A stretch of DNA of 64,000 bases from Novosphingobium sp. Gsoil 351 (GCF_009707465.1 NZ_CP046120.1:3749501-3813500); one strand, 5' to 3'. Shown: positions 1-9,931, counted from the stretch's first letter. The notes: generated by a model from the letters alone, not told the origin. A program made the numbers and translations.

Positions 1-3000
1 TCACGATGAATTGCGGGTTCAGGTCGCCGTCGCGGCTCAGCACCGGTTCACTGAAGCGAATAGTGCCCGAAGGCAGGTCGATGTCGTAGTCGACGAAGCG
101 AGTCAGCACGCGCTGATCGATCACCCGTTCCGAGCGGAAGCGATCGCGGCGCTCGATCGAGACGATCTCGCTGTTGGCAATGATCGCGCGGCTCGACAGG
201 CGATAGGGACCGGACAGCCCATTGCCCTGGATCTCGTCGCGGCGATGACGCGAGGCGACTTTGGCCGCAAAGGCGGCGGCATGGACCCCGCCGCGCTCGC
301 CCTCCGCCTTCACCCCCGTGACGGTGCGCTGGTAACGGGCAAGCTGGGTCTGGTCGAAGCCGGTGTCGAAATCGCCATACAATGCATAGAACGCACGCGC
401 CTCGATCCGGACATACAGCTTGTGGCGCGAAGCGGCATCGAACCGGCGGTCCGAACCGTCGGCGAACACTGTATAATACGCCGACGGGTCGATCGTGCCG
501 AGCAGGCGCTGGTCGGCGCGGTCCTTGGCGCTGTCGTAGGCGACCGTCAGCAGCACGCTGCCCAGCACGCGGCCCTTGGCGTAGAACGCAACCCGCGCGT
601 TCTTACCCAGGTCGCTGTCGAAATGGCCTTTGCGCTCCATCCGGTCGGCGACGGTCTGCGAACCCAGCGCGCCCTCGGCCAGCCCCACCAGCATCCATTT
701 CTGGTCGCCCGGCGTCACCCAGGTCTCGAGCGTCTCGCGGCGTCGGACTTCGCCGTCGGTAAAGTTGAATTCGATCTTGAGCGCGCCGCTGACCATCGTC
801 GGCGCAAGTTCGATCAGTGCGATCCCGTCGTCGCCCTTGACTGTCCAGTGCGGTGCGGCGCGGTCGAGTCCGGAAAGCTGGCGCGACTGCATGGCGTCGA
901 GCGCCTGTGCACTTTCGTAGGGCGCGGCGATGGAAAAGTCGCCCGAGATGCCGGCGTGGACCGGGCGGCCGTGGCGATCGAGCATCCGCACCGCGAGCAC
1001 CGGACGTGTCGCGCCGTCGGCGATGAGTTTGGAGGCCGCGGCGACGATTTCGGCGCGGGCGGGGGTCGCGGTGAAGTGGACGTCTCGGGAGAGCGTCGCG
1101 ACGATCGCGCCGCTGGAGTCCTTGATCCGCGCGGTCAGGAGGGTGCTGTCACCTTCGAGCGGGATGCCGCGCCAGATGCTGACGGCGTAAGTGTTGCTCG
1201 GCGAGGATTTGGTGCCGTCGAACAACAATTTCTCCGCGGGCTTGCCGTCGACGCTCAGCTCGACCGTGTGGCCCGCGCGATGACGGATCGCGACGCGAAT
1301 CGCAGGGGCGCGTGGATTGTAATCGGGCGCGGGGAAGATGAAATCGTCGGGGCCATCGCCGAGGCCGACGAAATCGATCTCGGCGCCAGCGGCTACCGGA
1401 TCGGAAACCAATTTTTCCACTGTAACATATGATTTTAAGATCCTATCTTCATCCAATACTGCAGCAAAATCCGCGACGACGAGGCTACCGCCTCCTCCGG
1501 TGACAAAACGCGAGCTGGCGGAGCCCGCGCTGCGGCTCGAGCGGGTGCAATCGACTAAGCGGCTGGCTTTGCCGGGTAGGGTTAATTCTTGGGCCTGTGC
1601 GACGTGGGTACCTGGGGGTAGACCTTCGAAGTGATAGCGACCATCGGCATCGGTGACCGCGAAGCTACCATCCTCGAGGACCACGCGGACCCCGGCGATG
1701 CCTTCGCGCGGTCCATCAAGCGAGCAGGCGCCGCGGGTGATCCGCCCGATCAGGGTCACGCGCCCGGCGATCGTTTCGCGCTCGATCAACAAATTGGCAC
1801 TGGCGGTGGCCTGGTTGCCCCGCGCGTCGGTGGCGACCGCGCGATTGAGCGCCTGGCCAGGAGGCGCATCGCCTCGCACGCTCATCGCGTAGGTAACAGT
1901 GCGCGTCGCGCCGGGACCCAAATCGCCGAGCGCGACCGTCAGGCTGCCGCCATCGGCGGTTATCTGGACCGCGGCAGGCGCTGCCGCGCCGTCGATGCGA
2001 ATCGAATCGCGCCTCAGCCGCAACCAGCGCGATGGCGTATCGACCAGCGAAACCGCTCGCTTGGTGCGTTGGCCGTCCGTGTTCGTGGCGACAAGCGTGT
2101 AGAACACCGGGTCGCCCGGTTGGGCGCGAGACCGTGACGCGGTCTTGCTTAGCGTCGCGGCATGCCCGGGCCGATCGACCGGCACGTCGATCCGCACGGG
2201 CGCCGGCGACGCCAGCGCAAAGCTGCCGCCGAACGAGCCGTCGACGATGAGCAGTGGTTGCCCGCCAGGGCGGGTCAGCCCTGAAAGTTGCGCACGGGTT
2301 GCGGTCGATGGTGCCGTGTAGGGCGCTAGCGGTTCGGCAACCAGGCGATACGTTCCGAGGGGGAGCGAGCGGAAAGCGATACTCGCCGGGGGCCATGGCG
2401 TATGAATTGCCCGCGGCGTCGCGCACCGGTTGGCCCGTGACAACGCTCGCGGGCCACGGTGTCACCCCGTCCTCGGCAAACACGGTCGCCGGGGCACCGG
2501 TAACGGTGTCGATCAGGGTCACCCGAACGCCATCGACCGGGGAACCGTCCTCGCTGTCGAACACCAGCCCGAACGGATCGGCGAGGACGTCGACCGTTGC
2601 GGTTGCGATGGGCCGAATTCCGCCCGCAAGCGTTGCATCGATCGAAATCGTGTCGCCGCCGCTCAAGCCGAGAAGGCAATCGCCGCTCGGGGATCGCGTG
2701 GCAATGGTCGGTATCGAGCCGGTGAAAATTCCGCTGTCGGCTGCGGTCTCGAAGACGGTGAGCACTTCGCGATCGCCGTTGCTGGCGGTCACGCCCGCCA
2801 AGATCGTCTCGATCGCCGACGAATCGCGATTTCCGGCGGGTGCGGCGAGGCGGAAGATCACCTGCTCGCCGGCGCGGATCGAGGTGGTCGCTTCAACCGT
2901 GACGAGTTGGCTGGGTCCTGCCCGCGCAGCGAGCGGCGAGAGCGCGGTCCCGCGGCACAGGGGAGCGGCGAAGCGCGTCGCAGCGCCCGCCCCCGGCACG

Positions 3001-3206
3001 ATATGAAGCGTTTCGATCGCCGCCGACACCGGGCGGACGGCGATGCTTACAGTATTGGAATTGCTCGACCTTGCCTGGCCCGCGCTGATGTAGGTCGCGT
3101 TCGCTGTGTTATCGATCGTCTGCGCTTGCGCCAGCCCCGCGGCCACGAACAAAAGCGCCCCGGAGAGCGCTGTCAGGATCGTGCGGAAGATCGAGACCGG
3201 CGCCAT
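1..3206 (-). CDS. Large DUF11-type surface/outer-membrane repeat protein, partial and frameshifted
   Basis: A long secreted protein begins at the ATG at 3206 with a signal peptide ending near AQA and runs off the left edge, so its C terminus is missing. The first ~280 residues (DNTANATY start, then beta-rich DUF11-like repeats) read in one frame. From about 2360 the protein continues in another frame, through PGDPVFYTLVATNTDGQ and carboxypeptidase-regulatory/SdrD_B-like segments (GRVTLIGRITRGACSL, VTDADGRYHFEGLPPG), to RFSEPVLSRDGDLNPQ at the edge. The break sits in a 5-G run at 2359-2363, and removing one base restores the frame, so a sequence error is likely. It is the last gene of an operon of four DUF11 proteins, 56 bp after its neighbour. 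A role in the cell envelope is inferred; no enzymatic motif is visible. The long plus-strand open frames here are antisense shadows. Confidence 0.75.
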
Positions 3207-3262
3207 CGTCGTGCAGGCCTGCAGCCGAGAAGCAAACCCCTCGGTCGCGGGCCGGTGCCGGC

Positions 3263-4318
3263 TTAGTTGATCGTCGCGCGAAACAGCACGGTGCGGGTCG
3301 CGCTGGCGGCAACGGTTGGGATCGTCCCGCTAACCGTTGTGCCGGCGAACGAGCCCGCGACCGCTCCGTCGGCGAGACACACGTTCGAGCCATTGACGGT
3401 GCCATCGACCTTGATCCCGAAGCTGCTTAGGTAGGTCACCTCGGACGGCAGCGCATCGGATATCCCCACGTTGGTCGCCGAAGCGTTGCCTGCGGCGTTC
3501 GCTACGGTGATGCAGTATTCGATGACTGCACCGGGAATGTACTTGGGATTTGTCGTGCCATTCAGCGGGTCGCTGACCAGCGTACTGCGTTTGGTGATGG
3601 TCAGCGCAGCGGCGCTGACGGTGTAGTCGTCCTTGGCCGAATACGCAGCGTCCCGCGTCGCGTCGCTAGCGCCCGCACCGTCGGCGAAGACGGTGTCCAT
3701 GCCCCCGGTGTTGCCCGTCGTGGTCTCGGTCAACGCCGCACCCTGCGCGGCGGCGGTACCGCTCTCGCGACCAGTTGCGGTCAGCGTGACCGCGGCGACG
3801 GCGCCGGTGGTCTGTCCCAACGGAATGTCGCTGACGACGAACACCGTCTTGCTCGCGTCGGCGGCCAGTTCGTCGAGGTAGGTGACCAGGATGTCGCCAG
3901 CGTTGAAAGTGCCCGAGCTGTCGGTATCGACATAGATCCTGACGTTCGTGGCATCGAAGCTATCGGTGTTTCCGTGTGCACCGGCGCCGCCGGTTTGCTG
4001 CGCCACGGCAAGCGCGAAGTCGAGCGTGGCGTTGGACAGGTTGGTGACCTGGAACGTGGTCACGGCGGCTGCTTGACCGGGGCTGACGGTCGTCGTCGTG
4101 GTCCCGACCTCGGCGACCGTCACGTTGACCTTGCGATCGACGGTGAAGGTGTCCGACGCGGTTTGGGCGGTCTGCGAAACGCCCCCGACCTGGTAGTTGA
4201 CTGTGACCGTGTTGGTCACCGAAAGGCCCGCGGCCGTGCCCGCGGCGAGCGCCGGACTTGCCCCCAACAGCAACGATAGCGTCGCCGCGCTGCCAAGCAG
4301 TTTCGTATTATTATTCAT
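3263..4318 (-). CDS. Secreted DUF11 domain protein
   Basis: This intact 351-residue protein has a clear Sec signal peptide (KLLGSAATLSLLLGASPALA) and two Ig-like modules. The first opens with VTNTVTVNYQVGG and carries a Thr/Val-rich beta region. The second, from about residue 245, holds the conserved-repeat motif ITKRSTLVSDPLNG...PGAVIEYCITVANAAGNAS that defines DUF11. Such domains occur in surface or periplasmic proteins of sphingomonads and many other bacteria; their function is not established. It is the third gene of a minus-strand run of four DUF11-like proteins, 60 bp after the upstream gene and 56 bp before the long partial gene. An AAGGG sequence lies about 11 bases before the ATG. 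Two Cys residues late in the sequence could form a disulfide. Confidence 0.85.
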   Translation of the reverse strand: MNNNTKLLGSAATLSLLLGASPALAAGTAAGLSVTNTVTVNYQVGGVSQTAQTASDTFTVDRKVNVTVAEVGTTTTTVSPGQAAAVTTFQVTNLSNATLDFALAVAQQTGGAGAHGNTDSFDATNVRIYVDTDSSGTFNAGDILVTYLDELAADASKTVFVVSDIPLGQTTGAVAAVTLTATGRESGTAAAQGAALTETTTGNTGGMDTVFADGAGASDATRDAAYSAKDDYTVSAAALTITKRSTLVSDPLNGTTNPKYIPGAVIEYCITVANAAGNASATNVGISDALPSEVTYLSSFGIKVDGTVNGSNVCLADGAVAGSFAGTTVSGTIPTVAASATRTVLFRATIN

Positions 4319-4378
4319 GGCTTGTTGCCCTTTTGTAACACGATCTAAAAGGTTGATCGCTTCCCCCCGGGCCGCGAG

Positions 4379-4855
4379 CTATTCGACGATGGCGTGATAG
4401 GCGACGGCACCGCTCGATCCGGGTGCGATCGTCGCCAATGTCCAGCGAACGTGAGTGACATCGGCCGCCTGGGCCGCGCGGGCGACGCCTTTGGCGTTCT
4501 TGACGGTCAGCGCCGCGAGCTTGCCCCACGATTTACCGCCATCGACCGAGACGGTCAGGCGCGCGGCATCGGACGCGGAGACCGCGATTCCTTCGGGCAC
4601 CGGATTGGTGACCACGAAGTTCTGGACCGGAGACCCGCTATCGTTGCGATAGCTCGTCGAGAAGACCAGACGATTGCCGGGCACGACCACCTTCGGCAGT
4701 GCCAGCACGGTTTTCTCGACCCCGTTGACGACCGTCGTCGTTTCAACCTTCACATCGCCCGTGAGCACCATCGCACCAGCCGCGGCAAGGGCGGCCGCGG
4801 ATGATGCGGTCACGATCGCGCCTGAGACGAAGAAGGCAAGCGAAAGCTTTGTCAT
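4379..4855 (-). CDS. Small secreted DUF11-like protein
   Basis: A 158-residue protein with a signal peptide (MTKLSLAFFVSGAIVTASSA, cleaved near ALAAAG) and one Ig-like DUF11-type module. The module centres on VVPGNRLVFSTSYRNDSG, NFVVTNPVPEGIAVS and a C-terminal WTLATIAPGSSGAVAYHAIVE. The pattern 'natural but not necessary pairing of predicted values with NPVPEG' is typical of short companions of long DUF11 proteins. The start at 4855 is supported by a GAGGAACTGAACG-ATG arrangement. It lies only 11 bases after the stop of the upstream DUF11 gene, so co-transcription is very likely. No catalytic residues are seen, and a structural envelope role is inferred. Confidence 0.82.
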   Translation of the reverse strand: MTKLSLAFFVSGAIVTASSAAALAAAGAMVLTGDVKVETTTVVNGVEKTVLALPKVVVPGNRLVFSTSYRNDSGSPVQNFVVTNPVPEGIAVSASDAARLTVSVDGGKSWGKLAALTVKNAKGVARAAQAADVTHVRWTLATIAPGSSGAVAYHAIVE

Positions 4856-4866
4856 CGTTCAGTTCC

Positions 4867-5841
4867 TCAGTTTATCCGGACTTTGAAGGCGACCGTCTTC
4901 GCGGAGCCTCCCGCCAGCGTGCCGATGCCCACCGCGATGCCCGCGGGCGATGCCTGTCCGGCGTCGCCGTCGGTGGAATCGCTTAGGGGCGCGCCGTCGA
5001 GAGTGAGCGTGCCGGGCTGATAGGTGGTGCCTGCCGGGATGGCGTCGGTGACATTGAGGTTGCCCGCGGCCCCCGCGCCACTGACCGTGGCCAGCAGCGA
5101 ATAGGTAACTACCGCGCCCGGCACCGGCTGTTGGGTGCCATAGGGATCGAGGATCGTCGCCGACTTGGTCAGGTTGACCGTCGCAAGCCGCGCGATCTCG
5201 GTCGCCAGCGCGTCGTCGAGCGCGGTCGAGGTGCCGACCACCGCATCTCCGCCGCCGTCGCCCTGGCCGGAAAAAACCGTACCGGGAGTGCCGCTGCCGG
5301 TTTTGGCGGTCGCGCTGAGCCGTACCTGGCCGGTCTGGCCATCGGTGGCACTACCCGGCAGGGTGGTCAGGACAAAGACGGTCAGCGAGGTGTCGGGGGC
5401 GAGCGCCGCTGTCGGCGCGCCCGTGGCCAGAATGACGTCGGTGCCCGCGTCGTAGACCCCATTGCCGTTGGTATCGTAGGCGATCGATTGGACGCCTGGA
5501 TCGAAGCCGTTGCCCGAAATCGCCGGATCTGCCCCGAGATCGAAGGCTTCAGGGCCATTACCAGTATTGGTCACGCGGTAGGTCAGCACCGTGGTGCCGG
5601 CCGCCGCGGCTGTCGGGTTCGCGCTTAGCGAAGTGACCGCGACGTTGAGCAGCTCGTCGACGCGGACGGTGACGGTGTTCGACTGGATCGAGACGCTGGC
5701 CGCGCCGCTGTCGTAAGTGGCGGTTGCGGTGTTGGCGATCTGGGTTCCGGCGACCACTCCGGCCGCATGCGCGGCGGAAGCTCCCATGGAAGCTGCGAGC
5801 AGGAGGGATGCGGCGGTCAGCCGAAAGGGCGCGGTTGTCAT
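4867..5841 (-). CDS. Secreted DUF11 domain protein, first gene of the surface operon
   Basis: This intact 324-residue protein has a signal peptide ending AAHA and opens with GTQIANTATATYDSG, the same start motif as its two longer neighbours. It contains repeated Ig-like modules: VTSLSANPTAAAAGTTVLTYRV, an Asp/Gly/Asn-rich linker YDTNGNGVYDAGTD that resembles a dockerin/EF-hand calcium loop, and a C-terminal DUF11 unit (KSATILDPYG...PGAVVTYSLLATVSG). It appears to be the first gene of the minus-strand operon running down to position 1. No strong ribosome binding site precedes the ATG. Calcium binding is an inference from the DxNxNGxxD-like loop. Confidence 0.85.
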   Translation of the reverse strand: MTTAPFRLTAASLLLAASMGASAAHAAGVVAGTQIANTATATYDSGAASVSIQSNTVTVRVDELLNVAVTSLSANPTAAAAGTTVLTYRVTNTGNGPEAFDLGADPAISGNGFDPGVQSIAYDTNGNGVYDAGTDVILATGAPTAALAPDTSLTVFVLTTLPGSATDGQTGQVRLSATAKTGSGTPGTVFSGQGDGGGDAVVGTSTALDDALATEIARLATVNLTKSATILDPYGTQQPVPGAVVTYSLLATVSGAGAAGNLNVTDAIPAGTTYQPGTLTLDGAPLSDSTDGDAGQASPAGIAVGIGTLAGGSAKTVAFKVRIN

Positions 5842-6137
5842 GCCGCGTTAAATGACAGGTAATGGTTAGGACAGCGTAAACGATACTTCGCACGCGGAGT
5901 CGCGACGCTTCGCATCGACACGCGCCAAAAGGCGGATTCAATCCTGTTCAAGCAAGCGAGAAAACTGCAATGGAGACTTAAGCATTCGTCCTTTCGGAAC
6001 TTTATGACCAAACTGCTGGATCGTTGACAGCCGCTTTGTAGCTTTGCGCGCTTAAGCCGTCGTTCTCGCGCGCATACGTAATTTCCCTCACGTTCCGTTC
6101 CGCGGTCCTCCCGAAGCCGGACGGCCGCCCCGGCGGG
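5842..6137. other. Intergenic region upstream of the DUF11 operon
   Basis: About 300 bases lie between the DUF11 operon (transcribed leftward) and the stop of the SDR gene. No open frame has convincing coding character. It should hold the operon promoter on the minus strand, but I could not pick a -35/-10 pair with confidence. Confidence 0.5.
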
Positions 6138-6884
6138 TCACCATTTCTCCGCAAACGGCCGGATTTCCTGCTCGAACGTCCAGGCGTCGACCGGTTGCCG
6201 GTGGAGCGACCAGTAGGCTTCTGCGACCGCCTCGGGCCGCATCAACTGGCCCGGCTCGAGCGCGGCTACCGCCTCGTCTCCGGCACGCTCGCGCAGGCGC
6301 TCGCGGACCCATGCGGTGTCGACCCCGGCGTCGATGATCAAATGGGCGACGTGGATGCCCAGCGGCCCAAGCTCGCGTGCCGCGGCCTGAGCGACCGCGC
6401 GCAGGCCGAATTTTGCGCTGGCGAAGGCGGCATAGCCCACGCCGCCGCGCAGGCCGGCGGTGGCACCAGTGAAGAAGATCGAACCGGCCTTGCGCGCGAG
6501 CATGTGCCGGGCCGCTTCCCGGCCAGCCAGGAATCCGCCGAAACAGGCCATTTCCCATACCTTGCGGAACACGCGTGAGGTGGTCTCGAGCAGAGGGAAA
6601 TTGACGTTCGCGCCGACGTTGAAGATGCACACCTCGAGTGGGGCGGTTTCTTCGGCCGCGGCGAGGAATGCGACAACTTGCACCTCGTCGCGGGCATCCA
6701 GCGCAGCGGTGACGATTCGGCCTCCGCCGGTCTCGATCTCCTGGCGCAGCGGCTCCAGCTTGTCGCCGTTGCGGCGTCCGGCGAACACGATATAGCCCTC
6801 GGCGGCGAAGCGCCGAACGATGGCCGCGCCGATGTAGTCGCCCGCGCCGATGACCGCGACACTGGCGTTGCGTGGAGCCGTCAC
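6138..6884 (-). CDS. Short-chain dehydrogenase/reductase family protein with Phe at the catalytic Tyr position
   Basis: A 248-residue Rossmann protein. The N-terminal nucleotide motif is IGAGDYIGAAI, a variant of TGxxxGxG. The helix with NVGAN corresponds to the usual NNAG, and FTGATAG supplies the active-site strand. The expected YxxxK is FASAK, so the catalytic Tyr is replaced by Phe while Lys is kept. The C-terminal half continues with RAVAQAAARELGPLGIHVAHLIID, typical of SDRs. It follows two acyl-CoA dehydrogenase genes on the minus strand with a 4-base gap, and the likely start is GTG, so it is probably co-transcribed with them. The substrate is unknown. The Tyr-to-Phe change suggests altered chemistry or a non-catalytic role, although other SDR subfamilies carry the same change. 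Confidence 0.85.
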   Translation of the reverse strand: MTAPRNASVAVIGAGDYIGAAIVRRFAAEGYIVFAGRRNGDKLEPLRQEIETGGGRIVTAALDARDEVQVVAFLAAAEETAPLEVCIFNVGANVNFPLLETTSRVFRKVWEMACFGGFLAGREAARHMLARKAGSIFFTGATAGLRGGVGYAAFASAKFGLRAVAQAAARELGPLGIHVAHLIIDAGVDTAWVRERLRERAGDEAVAALEPGQLMRPEAVAEAYWSLHRQPVDAWTFEQEIRPFAEKW

Positions 6885-6888
6885 CCCG

Positions 6889-8010
6889 TCAGTCCGCCCG
6901 GCCCAGCGCTATGAAGCGTGTCAGGTGGTAATCCTCGTCGCCCAACTGGTGATTGATCAACACCAGCCGCTTGGCGAAGTGGGTCATCGCCAGTTCCCAG
7001 GTCATCCCGATTCCGCCGTGGAGCTGGATCGCCTCTTCGGCGACGAACGTGCCGGTCTTGCCGACGGTATACTTCGCCGCGGAGAGCACGCGTTCGCGAT
7101 CCGCACCGTTGCGGTCCAGCGCGGCGGCGGCGTTGATCACCGCCGAGCGGGCCTGCTCGATCTCGAGCAAGACCGTCGCCATGCGATGCTGGAGCGCCTG
7201 ATTGCGCCCGATCGGCTCGCCGAACTGGACGCGCGTGCGCAAGTATTCGACCGTTGCATCGCGGATCACCTCCATCAGGCCGATTCCCTCGGCGCACAGC
7301 GCGACCGTGCCAGCCGCCAGCGCTTCGCCGATCAGCGCGCCGCCAGCGCCTTCGTCGCCGACCAGCGCCGAGGCGGGCAGGGCGACGCCGGCCAGCGCGA
7401 TCTCCGCCGCGCGGCCGCCATCGACGCAAGGGTAGGGGCTGAGGGTCAGCCCATTGGCATCGGCGGGCACCAGGAACAGCGAGACCCCGGCGGGATCGTC
7501 GTCCGCGCCCGACGTGCGCGCGGAGACGAGCAGGGCGGCCCCTTCGGCATCGCGGACGACGCTCTTGGCGCCGTTGAGCACCCAACCGTCGCCGTCGCGC
7601 ACGGCGCGGGTCGTGACATGGGCGCGATCGTACCCGGCGTCCGCTTCGTCATGAGTGAAGGCGACGACCTGCGCGCCGGTCACGACCGCTTCCAGCTCTT
7701 CGCCGCGCCCTGCGACCGCGAGCGCACGTCCGCTCATCAGCGCGCTCAGAACCGGTGCGGGAACCAGTCCCCGGCCCAGCGCTTCGAACACCACCATGAT
7801 GTCGAACCCGCTGCCCCCGAAACCGCCATGCTCCTCGCCGAACAACGCCCCGATGGCGCCCAGTTCGGCGAATTCGGACCACACCGCGGGGTCGTAGCCT
7901 GGCGCGGTCTCAGCGAGCCGCGAACGGCTTAGGGGATCGATCCGATCGGCGATGAACCGGGCCAGTGTGTCGGCCAGCATCCGGCGCTCGTCGGAATACG
8001 AAAAATCCAT
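6889..8010 (-). CDS. Acyl-CoA dehydrogenase family protein
   Basis: This 373-residue flavoprotein has the acyl-CoA dehydrogenase layout. An N-terminal helical domain (FSYSDERRMLADTLARFIADR) is followed by a central beta domain and a C-terminal helical domain with the family motif IQLHGGIGMTWE. It would oxidise an acyl-CoA thioester at the alpha-beta bond with FAD, passing electrons to ETF. The central region (FTHDEADAGYD...) is shorter than in FadE and matches the smaller, often non-catalytic partner of paired actinobacterial and proteobacterial enzymes. It lies 12 bases after another acyl-CoA dehydrogenase gene, so a heteromeric enzyme is plausible. The actual substrate cannot be read from the sequence. 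Confidence 0.9.
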   Translation of the reverse strand: MDFSYSDERRMLADTLARFIADRIDPLSRSRLAETAPGYDPAVWSEFAELGAIGALFGEEHGGFGGSGFDIMVVFEALGRGLVPAPVLSALMSGRALAVAGRGEELEAVVTGAQVVAFTHDEADAGYDRAHVTTRAVRDGDGWVLNGAKSVVRDAEGAALLVSARTSGADDDPAGVSLFLVPADANGLTLSPYPCVDGGRAAEIALAGVALPASALVGDEGAGGALIGEALAAGTVALCAEGIGLMEVIRDATVEYLRTRVQFGEPIGRNQALQHRMATVLLEIEQARSAVINAAAALDRNGADRERVLSAAKYTVGKTGTFVAEEAIQLHGGIGMTWELAMTHFAKRLVLINHQLGDEDYHLTRFIALGRAD

Positions 8011-8022
8011 TTCATCAGACCT

Positions 8023-9220
8023 TTACAGCTGAAGAATCATCTTCGATATGATGTTCTTCTGGATCTCGTTCGAGCCGCCGAAGATTGAAAGCTTGCGCAA
8101 GTTGAAGTATTGTGGGGTCACCGCCGCCGCACCTTCGGGGCCGACTGCTTCGCCGTTGAAGCCCTCCTCAAGCGCCTCGGGCATGAACGGCTGCGCGTGG
8201 GGACCCAACGCGCGGCGGGTCAGCGCGCTGATCTCCTGGCGCAGTTCGGTGCCCTTGATCTTGAGCATCGAGCTTTCCGCTCCCGGTGCGCCACCGCCTG
8301 CAACCGCGGCGACGACGCGCAGTGCGGTGGTTGAAAGATTGGCCAACTCGATCTCGGCGCGCGCGATCCTGGCGGCAAATAGCGGATCGTCGAGCAGAGG
8401 TTGGCCATTGCGCCGCGCCTTCCCGGCGATCGAGCGCAGCCAGTTCAGCGCAGCGGTCGAAGCCCCGACCGAGGCCATCCCGGTGCGCTCGTAGGTCAGC
8501 AGATACTTGGCGTAAGTCCAGCCACGGTTCTCCTCGCCGACCAAATTGGCCACTGGCACTCGGACGTCGCTGAAGAACACCTCGTTGACCTCGTGCCCGC
8601 CATCGAGCGTGATGATCGGGCGGACTTCGATGCCGGGGCTGGCCATGTCGATCAGCAGGAACGAGATGCCCTCCTGCCGCCGCTCGCTCTGCCCGGTGCG
8701 GACCAGCGCGAACATCATCGTCGCGTGCTGGCCCAGCGTGGTCCAGGTCTTCTGGCCGTTTACGACGTAGTGGTCGCCGTCTCGAATTGCGCGTGTTTTC
8801 AACGCGGCAAGGTCGGAACCTGCGCCGGGTTCCGAATAACCTTGGCACCACCAGTCCGACCCGTCCTTGATCCGTGGCAACCAGTGCGCCTTCTGCCCCT
8901 CGCTGCCGTACTTGAGCAGCACCGGTGCGAGCATGTTGATCCCGAACGCCAGCGTGCGCGGGGCGTTTGCGAGTGAGGATTCTGAGTTCGACGATATAGC
9001 GTTCGACCACCGACCAACCGGTCCCGCCCCATTCGACCGGCCAGTGCGGCACCAGCCAGCCTTTGCGGTTCAGGATCGCGTGCCATTCCTCCTGCTCGGC
9101 CTTGTCCAGGTGCTGGCCGAGGCGGATCTTCCGCGCGAACGCGGCGGGCAACTCGGTTGCGTAGAAATCGCGCACTTCGCTGCGGAAGGCCTCTTCGGCG
9201 GGGGTGAATTCCAGGTCCAT
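8023..9220 (-). CDS. Acyl-CoA dehydrogenase family protein, one frameshift
   Basis: The gene starts at the ATG at 9220, preceded by AGGGAGAGCGACG, and encodes MDLEFTPAEEAFRSEVRDF and then the N-terminal helical domain to WSVVERYIVE. Between about 8955 and 8985 the frame shifts by one extra base. The protein then continues as NAPRTLAFGINMLAPVLLKYG, the FAD/substrate region WWCQGYSEPGAGSDLA and FGGSNEIQKNIISKMILQL at the end. Restored length is 398 residues, normal for the family. It is the larger member of the tandem pair with the downstream dehydrogenase. The frameshift is probably a sequence error because both halves are well conserved, but true inactivation cannot be excluded. Confidence 0.82.
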
Positions 9221-9319
9221 CGTCGCTCTCCCTGGCACTACCGTAGTGGCTGAAATGCCGGTTGCAATGCGCAACGCTTGCCGCCCATGGTGCGAGTCTT
9301 GATCCGGAGAGAGCCTGTG

Positions 9320-9931
9320 GTGAGCGTCCAGTTCCTGTTCGATTTCGGCAGTCCCAACGCTTTCCTCGTCCACCGGGTGATCCCGGCGATCGCGCAGCGG
9401 ACCGGAGGGAAGTTCGACTACGTCCCGATCCTGCTCGGCGGGCTGTTCAAGCTCACCGGCAACCAGTCGCCCGCGACCGCCTTTGCGGGGATCAAGAACA
9501 AGCCCGAATACAACCAGTTGGAGATGCGACGCTTCATTTCGCGCCACGGCATCGCCGATTTCGTTTTCAACCCGTACTTCCCGATCAACACCCTGCAACT
9601 CATGCGCGGCGCCGTGGCAGCCCAGGAACTCGGTCTCGCCCAGCGCTATGGCGATGCAATCTTCGACGCGATGTGGACCAAGGGCCTCGACATGGGCCAG
9701 CCCGAAATCGTCGCGGCCGAGTTGGCCGGGGCGGGGCTTCCCGTCGAGCAACTGTTGAGCCTGTCGCAGACGCCCGAGGTGAAACAGCGCCTGCTCGACA
9801 ACACCCAGGCCGCGTTCGCCAGCGGCGCTTTCGGCAGCCCGAGTTTCCTGGTCGGCGACGAACTGTATTTCGGCAAGGACCGCCTGGGCGAGGTCGAAGA
9901 GGAAATCGTCCGGGTATCGGCGCAGGGCTGA
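9320..9931 (+). CDS. 2-hydroxychromene-2-carboxylate isomerase-like DsbA/GST-kappa family protein
   Basis: A thioredoxin-fold protein of about 203 residues. It opens with VQFLFDFGSPNAFLVHRVIP, the glutathione-binding N terminus of HCCA isomerases, and contains PILLGGLFKLTGNQSP, YFPINTLQLMRG and a C-terminal GAFGSPSFLVGDELYFGKDRL motif. In naphthalene-type degradation this family isomerises 2-hydroxychromene-2-carboxylate using glutathione. In other contexts the substrate differs, so I do not assign nahD. The GTG start at 9320 is chosen because GGAGAGAG precedes it by about 6 bases; upstream ATGs lack a binding site. It is divergent from the acyl-CoA dehydrogenase pair. Its stop codon overlaps the first base of the island's left repeat. 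Confidence 0.85.
   Translation: MSVQFLFDFGSPNAFLVHRVIPAIAQRTGGKFDYVPILLGGLFKLTGNQSPATAFAGIKNKPEYNQLEMRRFISRHGIADFVFNPYFPINTLQLMRGAVAAQELGLAQRYGDAIFDAMWTKGLDMGQPEIVAAELAGAGLPVEQLLSLSQTPEVKQRLLDNTQAAFASGAFGSPSFLVGDELYFGKDRLGEVEEEIVRVSAQG

Noticed and set aside
11..1432. 473-residue open frame on the plus strand
   Set aside because: It is antisense to the conserved DUF11-type surface gene, has no ribosome binding site and is Arg/Gly/Ala-rich, as expected for an opposite-strand shadow in high-GC DNA.
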